Below are positions 7,676-17,046 of a DNA stretch of 64,000 bases, piece by piece (within the stretch, counting starts at the first letter, position 1; each line of letters opens with the position of its first letter). A program made the translations under genes and the position numbers. The notes beneath the pieces were generated by a model, which saw nothing but the letters and a program-made list of their open reading frames with translations, was not told the DNA's origin and did not search any database. Source of the stretch: Caulobacter sp. Root343 (GTDB lineage Bacteria > Pseudomonadota > Alphaproteobacteria > Caulobacterales > Caulobacteraceae); the NCBI RefSeq assembly GCF_001425745.1, contig NZ_LMDF01000010.1, positions 121,517 to 185,516 on the forward strand. The letters run 5' to 3'.

Positions 7676-8380
7676 ATGGAAGGGCTGGTCGCCAAAGAAG
7701 AAATGCTGGCGGTTCTCCGCGCGGTGTACGAGCGAGAGGGTCACTTAAGCGAAGCCATGCTCAACGCCGATCCCTCTTTACCGTCCGCTTTCCTTTACCG
7801 GTACCACTTCGGAAACCTCTCAAACGCCTATCGGCTGGCGGGCGTGCCGTATGACTACGTCGAGTTCAAGCGACGCGGCATGGCCCGGACGTCGGCCCAG
7901 CGGGCTGGCTTGCCGCCTCGGAGAGTAACCGTTCCCAGGTGGCCGAGCGTGGATGGCCAGTACTCTGACGACGAACTTCTCGACCACCTGCGCCGGCTGC
8001 ACGCTCGCCACGGCTATGTCACAGCGCGCCTGATCCGCGCCACCGACTCCCCGCCGCCAGCGCTCTTCATTCACCGGTTCGGCATCTCACAAGCGGCTGA
8101 GCGGTCCAGCTCGATTTCGGCGCTCGGATATCGCAAGGAGCCTGCAACTGTTCGGCAGGATTGGCGGCGTCGGCGGGCGATTGTTGCGCCTCGAGTTGCT
8201 GCTCAACGAGGCCTGCCTTGGCGATCGTCGCGGAGCGGGTGCGCTCACTGGACAACAGCTCTGACGCCCGATGGACGACAATTCTGCCGGATTTTGGGAC
8301 AGCAACTAACGGGGTCATCAAATGTGAGGCGTGACAATAAGTTCCGGCTAATAATCATCATCCAACATTATTTCCGATAA
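7676..8380 (+). CDS. Recombinase-tail-type repeat protein, probably a mobile-element remnant
   Basis: The frame carries two roughly 50-residue units, one containing LSEAMLNADPSLPSAFLY and FGNLSNAYRLAG, the other LLDHLRRLHARHGYVTARLI and FIHRFG. From memory these match the L..G..S..I.....PS...Y..RFGSL..AY.L.GY repeats at the C-termini of large serine recombinases and in HNH-associated repeats. The tail of a third unit (GSLQAAYDALGY) lies upstream from about 7607, before any start. After about 8150 the translation is composition-biased noise. No catalytic recombinase domain is present. A degraded fragment is more likely than a working gene. Confidence 0.4.
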   Translation: MEGLVAKEEMLAVLRAVYEREGHLSEAMLNADPSLPSAFLYRYHFGNLSNAYRLAGVPYDYVEFKRRGMARTSAQRAGLPPRRVTVPRWPSVDGQYSDDELLDHLRRLHARHGYVTARLIRATDSPPPALFIHRFGISQAAERSSSISALGYRKEPATVRQDWRRRRAIVAPRVAAQRGLPWRSSRSGCAHWTTALTPDGRQFCRILGQQLTGSSNVRRDNKFRLIIIIQHYFR

Positions 8381-8467
8381 TCTTAGTTAGACGCAACCGG
8401 GCTGAGCGCTAACTCTCGCCGGCCCCTAACCTATGCCTGTGCCAAGTCCAGACCTGCCAAACGCTGC

Positions 8468-8779
8468 TTAACCCAGGACGCTGCTCGTCGCGTCCAAGGG
8501 TTTCGATACGATCGCAACCCGGTCAGCGAGGTCAGAGATCTTGGAGAGATAGTCCTTGAAGTGCGCCGTCGCGCGGTGCGTCAGGACCGCGCTCTCGTCC
8601 TCGTAGAGCTCGTCGAGCACAAAGACATTCGCATCATCGCAGCTTTTCCAGATGTCCCAGCGAAGGTTTCCGGGCTCGGCGCGGCTTGAGGCTGCCAATG
8701 CCGTAAGAAGTGCTTCGAGGTCGCCAGCCCGTCCGGGCTTAGCTGTCAGGATCGCGCTGATCTTTCGCGTGACGTTCAT
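8468..8779 (-). CDS. ABM-domain monooxygenase-like small protein
   Basis: 103 residues from the ATG at 8779, which has a strong AGGAG site; longer in-frame starts upstream are not supported. It is a single dimeric ferredoxin-like ABM/YgiN fold: a PGRAGDLEALLTALAASSR helix, EPGNLRWDIW and FVLDELYEDESAVLTHRATAHFKD, with the conserved His-Phe pair. Relatives are cofactor-free quinol monooxygenases and stress proteins. It stands alone. The unannotated stretch on its upstream side (8780-9172) is described with motif A1. Confidence 0.75.
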   Translation of the reverse strand: MNVTRKISAILTAKPGRAGDLEALLTALAASSRAEPGNLRWDIWKSCDDANVFVLDELYEDESAVLTHRATAHFKDYLSKISDLADRVAIVSKPLDATSSVLG

Positions 8780-9116
8780 GACGGCTCCTATGCCTCTGCA
8801 TTTGGTCTGACTATGCGCAGCCATAGCAGTGCCGAACAGTGCAATCGTGGCGATGCGCCTCGGACGACGAACTCGAAAAACAGTGAGCTGCAGCTTAGCA
8901 GCTCTCCATTCGGCGTGCTGACTTCCGCCACCATCGACGGTTAAGGCCAATGCAGCCGAGCGCCGGCCCGAGCAAGCCCCCGCGAGTGGACTTCGATCAA
9001 GTGAAAGGCCGAGCCGTGTTTCTGTCCGCCCACGCGGCTCTGAAACAGCGGACGAGAGATCGTTTCATCCGCTGACGCACGCGGGGTCGACGCGGCGTTC
9101 TGCTTCCGCTCTAATA

Positions 9117-9130
9117 GGACGATATCGTAC
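9117..9130. promoter_or_regulatory. Motif A site 1 upstream of the SDR fusion gene
   Basis: GGACGATATCGTAC, 13 of 14 matches to the motif A palindrome, 42 bp upstream of the SDR start at 9173. The AT-rich CTAATA lies just 5', as at other A sites on their upstream side. The rest of the 8780-9172 gap holds only a doubtful 41-codon frame (8950-9075) and nothing else I can support. Confidence 0.7.
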
Positions 9131-9172
9131 GATTGCGGGCAGCCAGTTCGCAGCACAAAAGGCGGAAACGAA

Positions 9173-10594
9173 ATGGGCGGCAGTCGCAAGGTGGTGTTCC
9201 TAACCGGCGCAACAGGGGCCATGGGGCGCGAGGCCGTCAAAGCCATAGCCGCCAAGCGCCAGGACCTGGACCTCCGCGTGTTGGTCAGGCCGGAAGAAAA
9301 AAGTCATCCTGTCGTGCGCGACATCCAGCGTCGCGGCCTGGCGACTATCTTCTGGGGCGACTTGACCGACGCGGCCTCTGTGCGCGCGGGCGTGGCCGGC
9401 GCCGACGTCGTTCTGCACATGGGCGCCCTGGTCTCACCGCTCGCCGACCGCCTCCCGCCCGATGTGGTGCACCGCGTCAATGTTGGTGGGACACAGAACG
9501 TCGTGGACGCGATTCACGCGGACGGCGGCGCCCAGCGCACCCGCTTGATCTACATCGGTACGGTCGCTGAGACCGGCAGCCGCAACGCACCGGTCCACTG
9601 GGGCCGTACAGGCGATCCGATCAAGCTGACGGCCTTCTGTCACTATGCCGTTTCAAAGACCCTTGGCGAAGCGATCGTCGCCGAAAGCGGTCTTAAATAT
9701 TGGGCGTCGCTACGTCAGAGCGGCATGGCGCACTATGAGATGTGGAAGATCTTCGACCCAATCATGTTCCACAATCCGCTCAATGGCGTTTTCGAGTGGT
9801 CGACGGCGCACGACAGCGGGCGTCTGATGGCGGCGGTGTGCGGTGATGATGTCCCCGCCGAATTTTGGAGGGGCTTCTACAATATTGGGGGCGGCGCGGC
9901 TTCCCGGGTTGTTAACCACCAGTTCATGGCCCGAACCATGCCGCAGTATCAATCAATCTTGCAGCCGCACTGGTTCGCCACGCGTAACTTTCACGGCCAA
10001 TGGTACGCCGATTCCGACAAGCTCGAAGCGCTCGTGCCCTTTCGTCAGCAGTCGCTGGACGACTATTTCAAGGCGGCGCCGAAACACACCCCGTGGGTCG
10101 TGCGCCAGTTTCCAAAGCTCTTTCCGGGCGCGGTGCGCAAGCGCATTGAAACCCTCGCAAAGGCTCCGGGCGGCTCCCTCCATTGGTTCGAGGCAAATGA
10201 GACCGACAAGATCCGTGCTTACTTCGGATCGCGGGAGGCCTGGGAAGCCATCCCGCGCGATTGGGACAAGTTCGAGTTTGCCAAGCCCTCGAACGCTCCC
10301 ACCCTGCTCGACCACGGCTATGACGAGACCCGGGCCATTGAGGACTTGCGGCTAGACGATCTTCGCCAAGCGGCCGAGTTCCGCGGTGGAGCCTGTTTGG
10401 CTCAAGCCTACGATGGCCCCGATCAGGCGGTGTCCTGGCGCGCCTCAGACGGTCAGATTTTCGAGAGGACGCCGCGCCTCTACCTAAAGGGCGGCCACTG
10501 GGGTCCTGTTCGGGTCGGGGATACGGACGCCGATAGTCAGGAAGCAAAGCGCAACCCCTTCTTCGCGCAGGTCTGGAGCGATTTGAGGGGCTAG
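9173..10594 (+). CDS. Extended SDR (epimerase-like) fused to a degenerate zinc-finger-like domain
   Basis: 473 residues. Residues 1-330 form an extended short-chain dehydrogenase/reductase: NAD-binding GATGAMG at 12-18 and YAVSK as catalytic Tyr/Lys. The C-terminal region (about 400-447) reads GGACLAQAYDG...WRASDG...GGHWGP. It follows the spacing of a treble-clef domain (G.CLS..Y.G....W.C..GH....GG.WCP.C) but has lost most zinc-binding cysteines. Motif A1 lies 42 bp upstream, so it shares control with the efflux pump and sugar genes. The substrate is unknown; oxidation of a sugar or steroid hydroxyl is conceivable. Confidence 0.7.
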   Translation: MGGSRKVVFLTGATGAMGREAVKAIAAKRQDLDLRVLVRPEEKSHPVVRDIQRRGLATIFWGDLTDAASVRAGVAGADVVLHMGALVSPLADRLPPDVVHRVNVGGTQNVVDAIHADGGAQRTRLIYIGTVAETGSRNAPVHWGRTGDPIKLTAFCHYAVSKTLGEAIVAESGLKYWASLRQSGMAHYEMWKIFDPIMFHNPLNGVFEWSTAHDSGRLMAAVCGDDVPAEFWRGFYNIGGGAASRVVNHQFMARTMPQYQSILQPHWFATRNFHGQWYADSDKLEALVPFRQQSLDDYFKAAPKHTPWVVRQFPKLFPGAVRKRIETLAKAPGGSLHWFEANETDKIRAYFGSREAWEAIPRDWDKFEFAKPSNAPTLLDHGYDETRAIEDLRLDDLRQAAEFRGGACLAQAYDGPDQAVSWRASDGQIFERTPRLYLKGGHWGPVRVGDTDADSQEAKRNPFFAQVWSDLRG

Positions 10595-10788
10595 CCGCGA
10601 TCGACGCCGCGCCTCCCGACAAGACGACGCTGAGACCACAAGGGGGCGGCCGTCGCTTCAGGCCTCGGGGCGCCAGGACCAACAGGCGAACCTGCACAAC
10701 GGCTTCGGCCCTAGGGCCAAGCCACCGTTGAGCAACGCCTGCCAAGGTCCCAGGCCGTCTAAATCCCTCACCATCCAGTGTTCGGGGC

Positions 10789-11151
10789 TCAACGGCGAAC
10801 GCCCGTGCGATACTCCTCAGCCAGCATCACCTTGAGCAGCCTGCGCGTGACGCGCGGATCGCCTGGATTTGGAGACCCATGCTGGTAGTTGAGGTCGTAG
10901 TATTCGATGACCCATACCAGCCGGCGCCCGGCCGCCTCAAAGGCCCCAAACGACCGCTCGCCGATAGGGTCAGCATCGACGCCGAAGGCATCATAGGCCT
11001 TGATCGCCAGGGTGATCGCCGCGCGTCGTTCTGCCCCCAAGGCCTCCACTCCAGCGCTCAAGACCCAGCCTGGCCCAGGATAGGCCCGATGCTCATCGTT
11101 GAGCTGGGCGACGGCGGCGACCCGTCGTGCCAGCGCCATCGCCCTCTCCAT
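10789..11151 (-). CDS. DUF3768 protein, last gene of the efflux operon
   Basis: 120 residues from the ATG at 11151, which overlaps the RND stop (TGATG), so translation is coupled. It matches the DUF3768 pattern: LNDEHR, a central GERSFGAFEAAGR (usually GEHDFG) and IEYYDLNY, then DPRVTRRLLKVMLAEEYR. Function is unknown; the family is common on alphaproteobacterial plasmids and islands. Its coupling to a pump is unusual. The 194-bp gap to the SDR at 10594 shows nothing I recognise. Confidence 0.75.
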   Translation of the reverse strand: MERAMALARRVAAVAQLNDEHRAYPGPGWVLSAGVEALGAERRAAITLAIKAYDAFGVDADPIGERSFGAFEAAGRRLVWVIEYYDLNYQHGSPNPGDPRVTRRLLKVMLAEEYRTGVRR

Positions 11152-14100
11152 CAGGCCCGCTCCGGCGCCGGCGGGTCGATCGGAGCGTCGTCGCCCGGCG
11201 CGCGACGGGTAACCAGGCCCGACAGTCGCGCCTTCAACCAACGCTCGACGTCGTCAATGAGCTCATAAGCGGCCGGCACCAGAACCAACGACAGCACCGT
11301 GGAACTGATCAGGCCTCCGATCACCGCGATCGACATCGGCTTGCGGAATGCCGCTCCCTCGCCCAGGCCTAGGGCTGTAGGCACCATGCCGGCGATCATC
11401 GCCAGGGTGGTCATAACGATCGGGCGCCCACGTTCGCGACAGGCCTCGTGTAGCGCGGTCCATCGGTCCATGCCCGCCTTCTCGGCCTCGATCACGAACT
11501 CGACCAGCAGGATTGAATTCTTGCCCGCCAGGCCCAGCAGCATCAGAAGGCCGATCAGCACCGGCAAAGTAATGGGCAGTCCGGCCAGAGCCAGACCCGC
11601 AAAGGCGCCCAGCGCCACCAGCGGCAGGGCCGATAGGATCGTGATCGGCTTGAAGAGGCTGTGAAACAGCAGGCACATAACCCCGTAGATGAGGAAAACG
11701 CCCGCTCCCAGGGCCCAGACAAAGCCACCGAAGGCTTCCTGGGTCTGCTCCATGTCGCCAGCGGCGACCTGGGTGATCCCCGGCGGGAGCTTGCGCATGG
11801 TCGGCAAAGCGTGGATGGCGGCGAAAGCCTGGCCTGTCGTCACGCCTTCGAGGTCGGCTTCGATCGAAGCGCGGCGGCGGCGATCCTGCCGGACGATTTG
11901 TCCAGGTCCGGCCTCGAAGCTGAGGTCAGCGATCGCCGACAGCGGGGTCGATTTGCCGTCGAGCGTGGGCACCCGCAAGGCCCCGAGCACCTGAGGATCC
12001 TGCCGCGCCTCACGCGGAAGCCGTACGCGGATTGGCGTACGTCGCTCGCCCTGCGAGATCTTGGCGACGTTTGCGTCGATGTCCCCAATCGTGGCCACCC
12101 GCAGCACCGCCGCCAGGGCTCGAGCGTCGACACCCAGACGCGCGACCTCGTTGAGCCGGGGTCTAACCACCAACTCCTTGCCCTGCGGCGCGGGCGCCGG
12201 ACGTACGCCGGAAATCTGCTTGAGGCCCGCCATTTCGCGCATGACCTGCTCTTGGGTACGGGTCAGCAGCGCCGGATCGTCGCCCGTCAGGGTAATGACG
12301 ACGTCGGCGGCGGCAAAGCCCGTCTGAGTGGCCACCCGTACGTCTGGGATCTGGCGCAGAAGTGGCCGGATCTGGCGAATGAAGGTGTCGGTGTCGCGGG
12401 CGCGGTGATCCGTCAGCACCACCGTAAGCGTGGCCTGAGAGAGTTCCTTGCCGTCGCCGACCACAGCCATCACGTGGCGAGTCTCCGGCTGGGCGATCAG
12501 TCTGCTTGTGGCCTCTGCCACCGACTGCTCCATGGTCGCCGCGCTGGCGCCGGGCGGCCCGGTCAGCGTGACGTAGAAGAAGCCGGCATCCTGGGTCGGT
12601 TGGAAGCCGATCGGTCGGGTCGCGGCTAGACCGAGCGAGGCGATCGCGGCCAGGGCGCCGATGCCGGCCGTCTTCCAGCGGTTCTTCAGCGCCCAATCCA
12701 GCGTGCGTCGATAGAAGGCCGGCATGCGCTCCACCACCGCATGCCCGGGTGGCTTGGGCTTGAGGAAATAGGCCGCCATCACCGGCGTGACCAAGCGCGC
12801 GACCAACAGCGAGAAGCTCACCGAAATCGCCACCGTCATGCCGAATTCGCGGAAGAACTGCCCGATGATGCCGCCCATGAACGACACCGGCAGAAACACC
12901 GCGACAATGGTGGCGGTTGTAGCAACGACCGCCAGGCCGATCGCATCGGCGCCGAGCAGCGACGCGCGATAGGGGCTGAGGCCTGCCTCGATCCGCTTCT
13001 CGATGTTTTCAATCTCGACAATGGCGTCGTCGACGAGGATCCCGATCACTAGGGTCAGGGCCAGAAGGGTCAAGCCGTTGAGCGAGAAGCCCAGCAGTTG
13101 CATGACCGCGAAGGTTGGGATCAACGAGAGCGGCATGGCCGCGGCCGCGATGGCCGTGGCGCGCCAATCCTTGAGGAACAGGAAGACGACCAGCGCGGCC
13201 AAGACCATGCCTTCAATTAGAACATGCAAGGTCGAGGTGAAGCTTTCACGGGTCTGTTTGGCCGTCGATAGCACCTCGGTGAAGGCCATGTCGGGATGAG
13301 CTTTACGCAGCTTGACTACCGCCTCTTGGACAGAGCGCTCAGCGGTGACGTCACTGCCTTGGCGGGTCTTCTGCACCTGAAAGCCGACGACAGGTCGACC
13401 GTCGAGCCTGGCAAAGCTGCGCTCCTCGGCAGCGCCTTGAGCCACCTCGGCCACATCTGTCAGGGCTACGTAACGGCCGCCCGCCAGGGGGACGGTCAGG
13501 TCGCGGATCTCGGCGGCCTTTTCGGCCGAGGCTAGGACGCGGATGGTCTGCTCGCCGCCGCCCAGAGCGGCGCGCCCCCCGGTGTCATCGAGGCTGGCCT
13601 GGAAGAGTGCGTTGTTGATCTGAGGCGCGGTGACGCCGAGGGCGGCCATCCGGTCCGGATCAAGAATGACATTCACTTCCTGCTCGACGCCGCCGACCCG
13701 GCTGACTTGGGCGACGCTTTTGCCACCCTGCAGAGCGCGCGAAACGGTGTCGTCGATGAACCAGGACAGTTCGGCGATCGACAGTCCGCCACCACTGACC
13801 ACGTAGGTCAGCACCGGCGCGCCATCGATATCCACCCGCTCGATAGTCGGCGGGTCGATACCTGGCGGCAGTTCGACCCGCGTGCGGTCAACGACCGAAC
13901 GCACGTCGTCGACCGCCTTCTGCAGATCCACGCCAAGCTCGAACTCGACGACGGTGGACGACACCCCTTGTGTGACGGTGGAACTGACGTGCCGCACGCC
14001 CGCGACGCTGGCCAGGCCGCCTTCGATCGGCCGCGTGATCTGCTTTTCAATTTCGGAGGGCGCCGCGCCGTTTTGGGTGACAGTGACGCTGACCACCGGA

Positions 14101-14231
14101 ACCGCGGTATTGGGCAGAAGCTTGATGGGCAGTTGCAGAAAGGCGGCCGCACCGGCGATCAGCAGGCCGGCGAACAGGACCACGACCGGGATCGGATTGC
14201 GGATGGACCAGGCCGAGATGCGCAAGCTCAT
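11151..14231 (-). CDS. RND efflux pump inner-membrane transporter (HAE-1/AcrB type)
   Basis: 1026 residues, the usual RND length. The transmembrane helix-4 proton-relay motif GILVDDAIVEIENIEKR is present, with the typical start (SIRNPIPVVVLFAGLLIAGAAAFLQLP), two large periplasmic loops and duplicated 6-helix halves. It exports drugs or amphipathic toxicants by proton antiport, together with the adaptor and channel upstream. Its ATG overlaps the adaptor stop and its stop overlaps the DUF3768 start. The operon begins at 16751 behind motif A2, next to a TetR gene. A flavonoid- or steroid-induced pump, by analogy with the Caulobacter TipR-controlled AcrAB-NodT system, is plausible. Confidence 0.9.
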   Translation of the reverse strand: MSLRISAWSIRNPIPVVVLFAGLLIAGAAAFLQLPIKLLPNTAVPVVSVTVTQNGAAPSEIEKQITRPIEGGLASVAGVRHVSSTVTQGVSSTVVEFELGVDLQKAVDDVRSVVDRTRVELPPGIDPPTIERVDIDGAPVLTYVVSGGGLSIAELSWFIDDTVSRALQGGKSVAQVSRVGGVEQEVNVILDPDRMAALGVTAPQINNALFQASLDDTGGRAALGGGEQTIRVLASAEKAAEIRDLTVPLAGGRYVALTDVAEVAQGAAEERSFARLDGRPVVGFQVQKTRQGSDVTAERSVQEAVVKLRKAHPDMAFTEVLSTAKQTRESFTSTLHVLIEGMVLAALVVFLFLKDWRATAIAAAAMPLSLIPTFAVMQLLGFSLNGLTLLALTLVIGILVDDAIVEIENIEKRIEAGLSPYRASLLGADAIGLAVVATTATIVAVFLPVSFMGGIIGQFFREFGMTVAISVSFSLLVARLVTPVMAAYFLKPKPPGHAVVERMPAFYRRTLDWALKNRWKTAGIGALAAIASLGLAATRPIGFQPTQDAGFFYVTLTGPPGASAATMEQSVAEATSRLIAQPETRHVMAVVGDGKELSQATLTVVLTDHRARDTDTFIRQIRPLLRQIPDVRVATQTGFAAADVVITLTGDDPALLTRTQEQVMREMAGLKQISGVRPAPAPQGKELVVRPRLNEVARLGVDARALAAVLRVATIGDIDANVAKISQGERRTPIRVRLPREARQDPQVLGALRVPTLDGKSTPLSAIADLSFEAGPGQIVRQDRRRRASIEADLEGVTTGQAFAAIHALPTMRKLPPGITQVAAGDMEQTQEAFGGFVWALGAGVFLIYGVMCLLFHSLFKPITILSALPLVALGAFAGLALAGLPITLPVLIGLLMLLGLAGKNSILLVEFVIEAEKAGMDRWTALHEACRERGRPIVMTTLAMIAGMVPTALGLGEGAAFRKPMSIAVIGGLISSTVLSLVLVPAAYELIDDVERWLKARLSGLVTRRAPGDDAPIDPPAPERA

Positions 14232-15340
14232 CGGGCCGCCCCCTTACCGGCGGCGTCAGCGATCTCGACGTTGGTGGCCTTGACCTTGTCTCCAGGCAGC
14301 AGCAACGCCCCACCCGACAGCACGACCCGCTCGCCGCCGCGAACGCCCTGAACGATTTCGACGCGATCGCCGATCAGCAGGCCGGTCTTGACCGGGACCT
14401 TGCGAACGCGCTCGCCCTGGACCACGACCAGGAGGCTGGCGCCGTCGCCATCGTAGAGGACCGCACTCTGCGGCGCGGTTATCGCCTGGCGCGGCCGGGT
14501 GTTGATCATGGCTTCAGCGAAACCGCCGGGGTGAAGGGCCTGGGAGAGAGGCAACTGCACGCGAACACGGCCGAGCTTCGTCTGCGGATCGACCTCCGGC
14601 GACACCAGACGCACAACGCCTGACAAAGTCTGGCCATCGGGCAGGCGAACGCTGGCGCGCGCGCCCGGAGCTAGACCCGCCAAGCGCGTCTCCGCCGCCT
14701 CGGCGTCCAGTTCGACAAGACCGTCCCGGGCCAGGCGGAACATGACCTGGCCAGCGGCGGCGACTTCACCGGGACGCACCGACCGCGACAGGATTCGTCC
14801 CGACACCGGCGCGCGTACGACCATCATCGACTGACGCAAGCGAAGGTCAGCCAGCACCGCTTGCGCCTGGGCGAGCGCAGCCTTGGCGCTGCGGGCCTGC
14901 AGCGCGCGCTCCGCCACACTCTCGGGCGACAGCGCGCCAAGCTTGTCCAGACCCGCGACCCGCGCGGCCTCCTGCTCAGCGCGCTCAGCCGCCACGGCCT
15001 GTTGTTCCACGACCGCGATCTGCTGGGCGATCTGACCGCGCAGCAGCGCATCATCGAGCACGGCCAAGGGCTGGCCCGAACGCACGCGGTCACCCAGATC
15101 GGCCAGCACCCTGGCCACACGGTAGCCATTGAGCTCGGTAGAAACCGCCGCTTCCTCGCGCGCCACCAAGGCGCCGGAGAGGCGCAGTGGATCGGCCAGA
15201 GCGCGTGTGTCGACCAGGGCTACGCGAGCGGCATGTTCGACGACCGGCCTCTGGGCGGGTTCAGGCTTGGAGCACGCCTGCAAGGCCAATAGCGATAGAA
15301 CACTGGCCAGGCCGGCGTACGAACGGAGATCAGCGGTCAT
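14228..15340 (-). CDS. RND efflux periplasmic adaptor (membrane-fusion lipoprotein)
   Basis: 370 residues from the ATG at 15340, which lies inside the end of the channel gene; longer frames upstream are shadow sequence. A lipobox (LQAC, Cys23) predicts a lipid-anchored adaptor. A biotinyl-lipoyl hairpin with Ala/Gln-rich coiled coil (about residues 85-165) is followed by beta-barrel and membrane-proximal domains ending in GERVVLSGGALLLPGDKV. It bridges the RND pump and the outer-membrane channel. It overlaps both neighbours by a few bases. Confidence 0.88.
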   Translation of the reverse strand: MTADLRSYAGLASVLSLLALQACSKPEPAQRPVVEHAARVALVDTRALADPLRLSGALVAREEAAVSTELNGYRVARVLADLGDRVRSGQPLAVLDDALLRGQIAQQIAVVEQQAVAAERAEQEAARVAGLDKLGALSPESVAERALQARSAKAALAQAQAVLADLRLRQSMMVVRAPVSGRILSRSVRPGEVAAAGQVMFRLARDGLVELDAEAAETRLAGLAPGARASVRLPDGQTLSGVVRLVSPEVDPQTKLGRVRVQLPLSQALHPGGFAEAMINTRPRQAITAPQSAVLYDGDGASLLVVVQGERVRKVPVKTGLLIGDRVEIVQGVRGGERVVLSGGALLLPGDKVKATNVEIADAAGKGAAR

Positions 15341-16751
15341 GGGACGTCTCAGATGCAAGCTGCTGGGCCTCGACCGGCGACCACCCGCCACCGAGGGATT
15401 TGAAGGCCTGGACTGCGTCGCCGAGGGTCGCGGCGCGAACGGCCACCAAGGCGGTCCGCGCCTGGCGCCAGGTCCGCTCAGTCTGCAGGAGGGTGACCGC
15501 CTCAATATAACCGGCGCGGAAACCCTGCTCCTGGGCGTCGAAAGCGGCCTTCGCCTGCGCGTCGGCAACCACGAGATCGGCCAGGCGGTCACGATCGGCG
15601 GCCAGGGTGAGGAGAGCGTTCTCGGTCTCGGCATAGGCTTGTCCGATAGCTCGCTCATAGGCCAATACCGCCGCTTCGGCCTCGGCGGTCCGTAGTCTCG
15701 ACTCAGCCCGCAGGCGTGGGAGGTCGAGCACCGGCGCGGCTAGGTTTGCACCCAGCGTCCAGACGCTTGCGTTCGCACCAGCCGGCAGACGGCTGGCGGT
15801 CAGTGAGGGAACTAGAGAAAGGGTCGGTAGCTGCGCCAGGCGGGCCGACACCAAGCGACCGGCGGCGGCGTCGACATTGGCCTTGGCGCGTTGCAGGTCG
15901 GGACGCCGGATTAGCAACTCGCCCGGCGCGCTGAGCGGCGGCAGGGGCGGATCCAAGTCGGGATGCTCAAGCGAAAGCGTCTCCAATCCGGCGCGCGCGC
16001 GTCCGAGCAGGACGAGCAGAATGCGACGCTGGACCTGAGCTTGAGCGCGAAGCGCGGCGGCCTGGGCCCGCGCGTTGGCAAGCTCGGCCCGAAAGCTGGC
16101 TGCGTCGGCTTGGCTGAGGATGCCCCGCCCGGCCTTCAGATCAGCCACCCTGACCAAGTCCCCGGCGATACGGGCGGTTTCCCCGGCCTCGCGCGATTGG
16201 GCTTCCAGGGCGCGCGCCTGGAAAAGCGCCTGAGCGACGTTGGCCGCTAGGCTGACGCGCGTGGCTTCGAAGTCGAAGGCCGCAGATGCGAGCGCCGCAT
16301 CGGCGCTCGTTCGGGCCGCGCCGCGCCGTCCTAGAAGATCGATCTCCCAACTAACGTCAAAGCTAGCGGTTCGGCTGTCGACATCGCCCTCCCCTGGCCG
16401 AGCCCATTGGCGCGCCGCCCTGACCGACGGCGTCCCTTGCGGGCCAAATCCGGTCAAAGCGCCTTGCCGCACGGCTCTCGCCTGGCGCAACGCCGCCAAG
16501 GCCGCTTGCGTGTCCGGGCTCGCGCGAAGGGCCTCGTCGATCAGGGCGTCGAGTTGGGGATCCCGAAACGCGACCCACCAGCGCTCGATCGACGCCTCGC
16601 GGCCGGCGCCGGCGCCGAGCGCCCCTGACGGCGCGGAATAGGCCGCAGGCAGGGCGACATCGGCCGCGCGCAGGTGCGCCGCGCACCCGGCCAGACCACT
16701 GGCCGCCGCTATCATGACGGTGAACACCACCGCTCGCCTTCCCCGACTCAT
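15330..16751 (-). CDS. NodT-family outer-membrane efflux channel lipoprotein
   Basis: 473 residues with lipobox LAGC (Cys23) after a basic, hydrophobic signal. Two repeated outer-membrane-factor (TolC-like) halves are rich in Ala, Gln and Leu coiled coil. ERWWVAFRDPQLDALIDEAL near residue 55 and LIRRPDLQRAKANVDAA are diagnostic of the NodT/OprM group. It is the first gene of the pump operon; motif A2 ends 17 bp before the ATG, so a bound repressor would block the core promoter or ribosome access. Confidence 0.88.
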   Translation of the reverse strand: MSRGRRAVVFTVMIAAASGLAGCAAHLRAADVALPAAYSAPSGALGAGAGREASIERWWVAFRDPQLDALIDEALRASPDTQAALAALRQARAVRQGALTGFGPQGTPSVRAARQWARPGEGDVDSRTASFDVSWEIDLLGRRGAARTSADAALASAAFDFEATRVSLAANVAQALFQARALEAQSREAGETARIAGDLVRVADLKAGRGILSQADAASFRAELANARAQAAALRAQAQVQRRILLVLLGRARAGLETLSLEHPDLDPPLPPLSAPGELLIRRPDLQRAKANVDAAAGRLVSARLAQLPTLSLVPSLTASRLPAGANASVWTLGANLAAPVLDLPRLRAESRLRTAEAEAAVLAYERAIGQAYAETENALLTLAADRDRLADLVVADAQAKAAFDAQEQGFRAGYIEAVTLLQTERTWRQARTALVAVRAATLGDAVQAFKSLGGGWSPVEAQQLASETSHDR

Positions 16752-16767
16752 CTACGCGTCCTTATTC

Positions 16768-16781
16768 GTACGATATCGTAC
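16768..16781. promoter_or_regulatory. Motif A site 2, efflux operon operator
   Basis: Perfect palindrome GTACGATATCGTAC, 17 bp upstream of the channel ATG. Reading toward that gene, GATAAT lies just upstream of the site as a possible -10. The remainder of the 295-bp gap up to the TetR stop (17047) has no gene I can support. Confidence 0.8.
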
Positions 16782-17046
16782 TATTATCGGACCCATTGCA
16801 TGTCGCCAAGCTTCGCGGCGTCGCCGGACCGACATTGTCGGTCGATGGCGTCGAAAAGACACAGGAGTTCGCGCAGACCCCATGCTTCTGCGAAGAACTA
16901 TTTCAGGGGCGTCGGCCAAGCGAACACGGCCGCCCAACAGGGTGTGGCGTTCGCCGCTCGCCGCTGCGCGCCCAGTTCCGCCAGACCAGCGCTTGGCTCG
17001 GCCATGACGCGGCCGCGAGCGTTGAGGTTACGAGGAGAGATCGGGC

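Noticed and set aside
8950..9075. 41-codon plus-strand frame with AAGG upstream
   Set aside because: Too short and featureless to support; could be a remnant.
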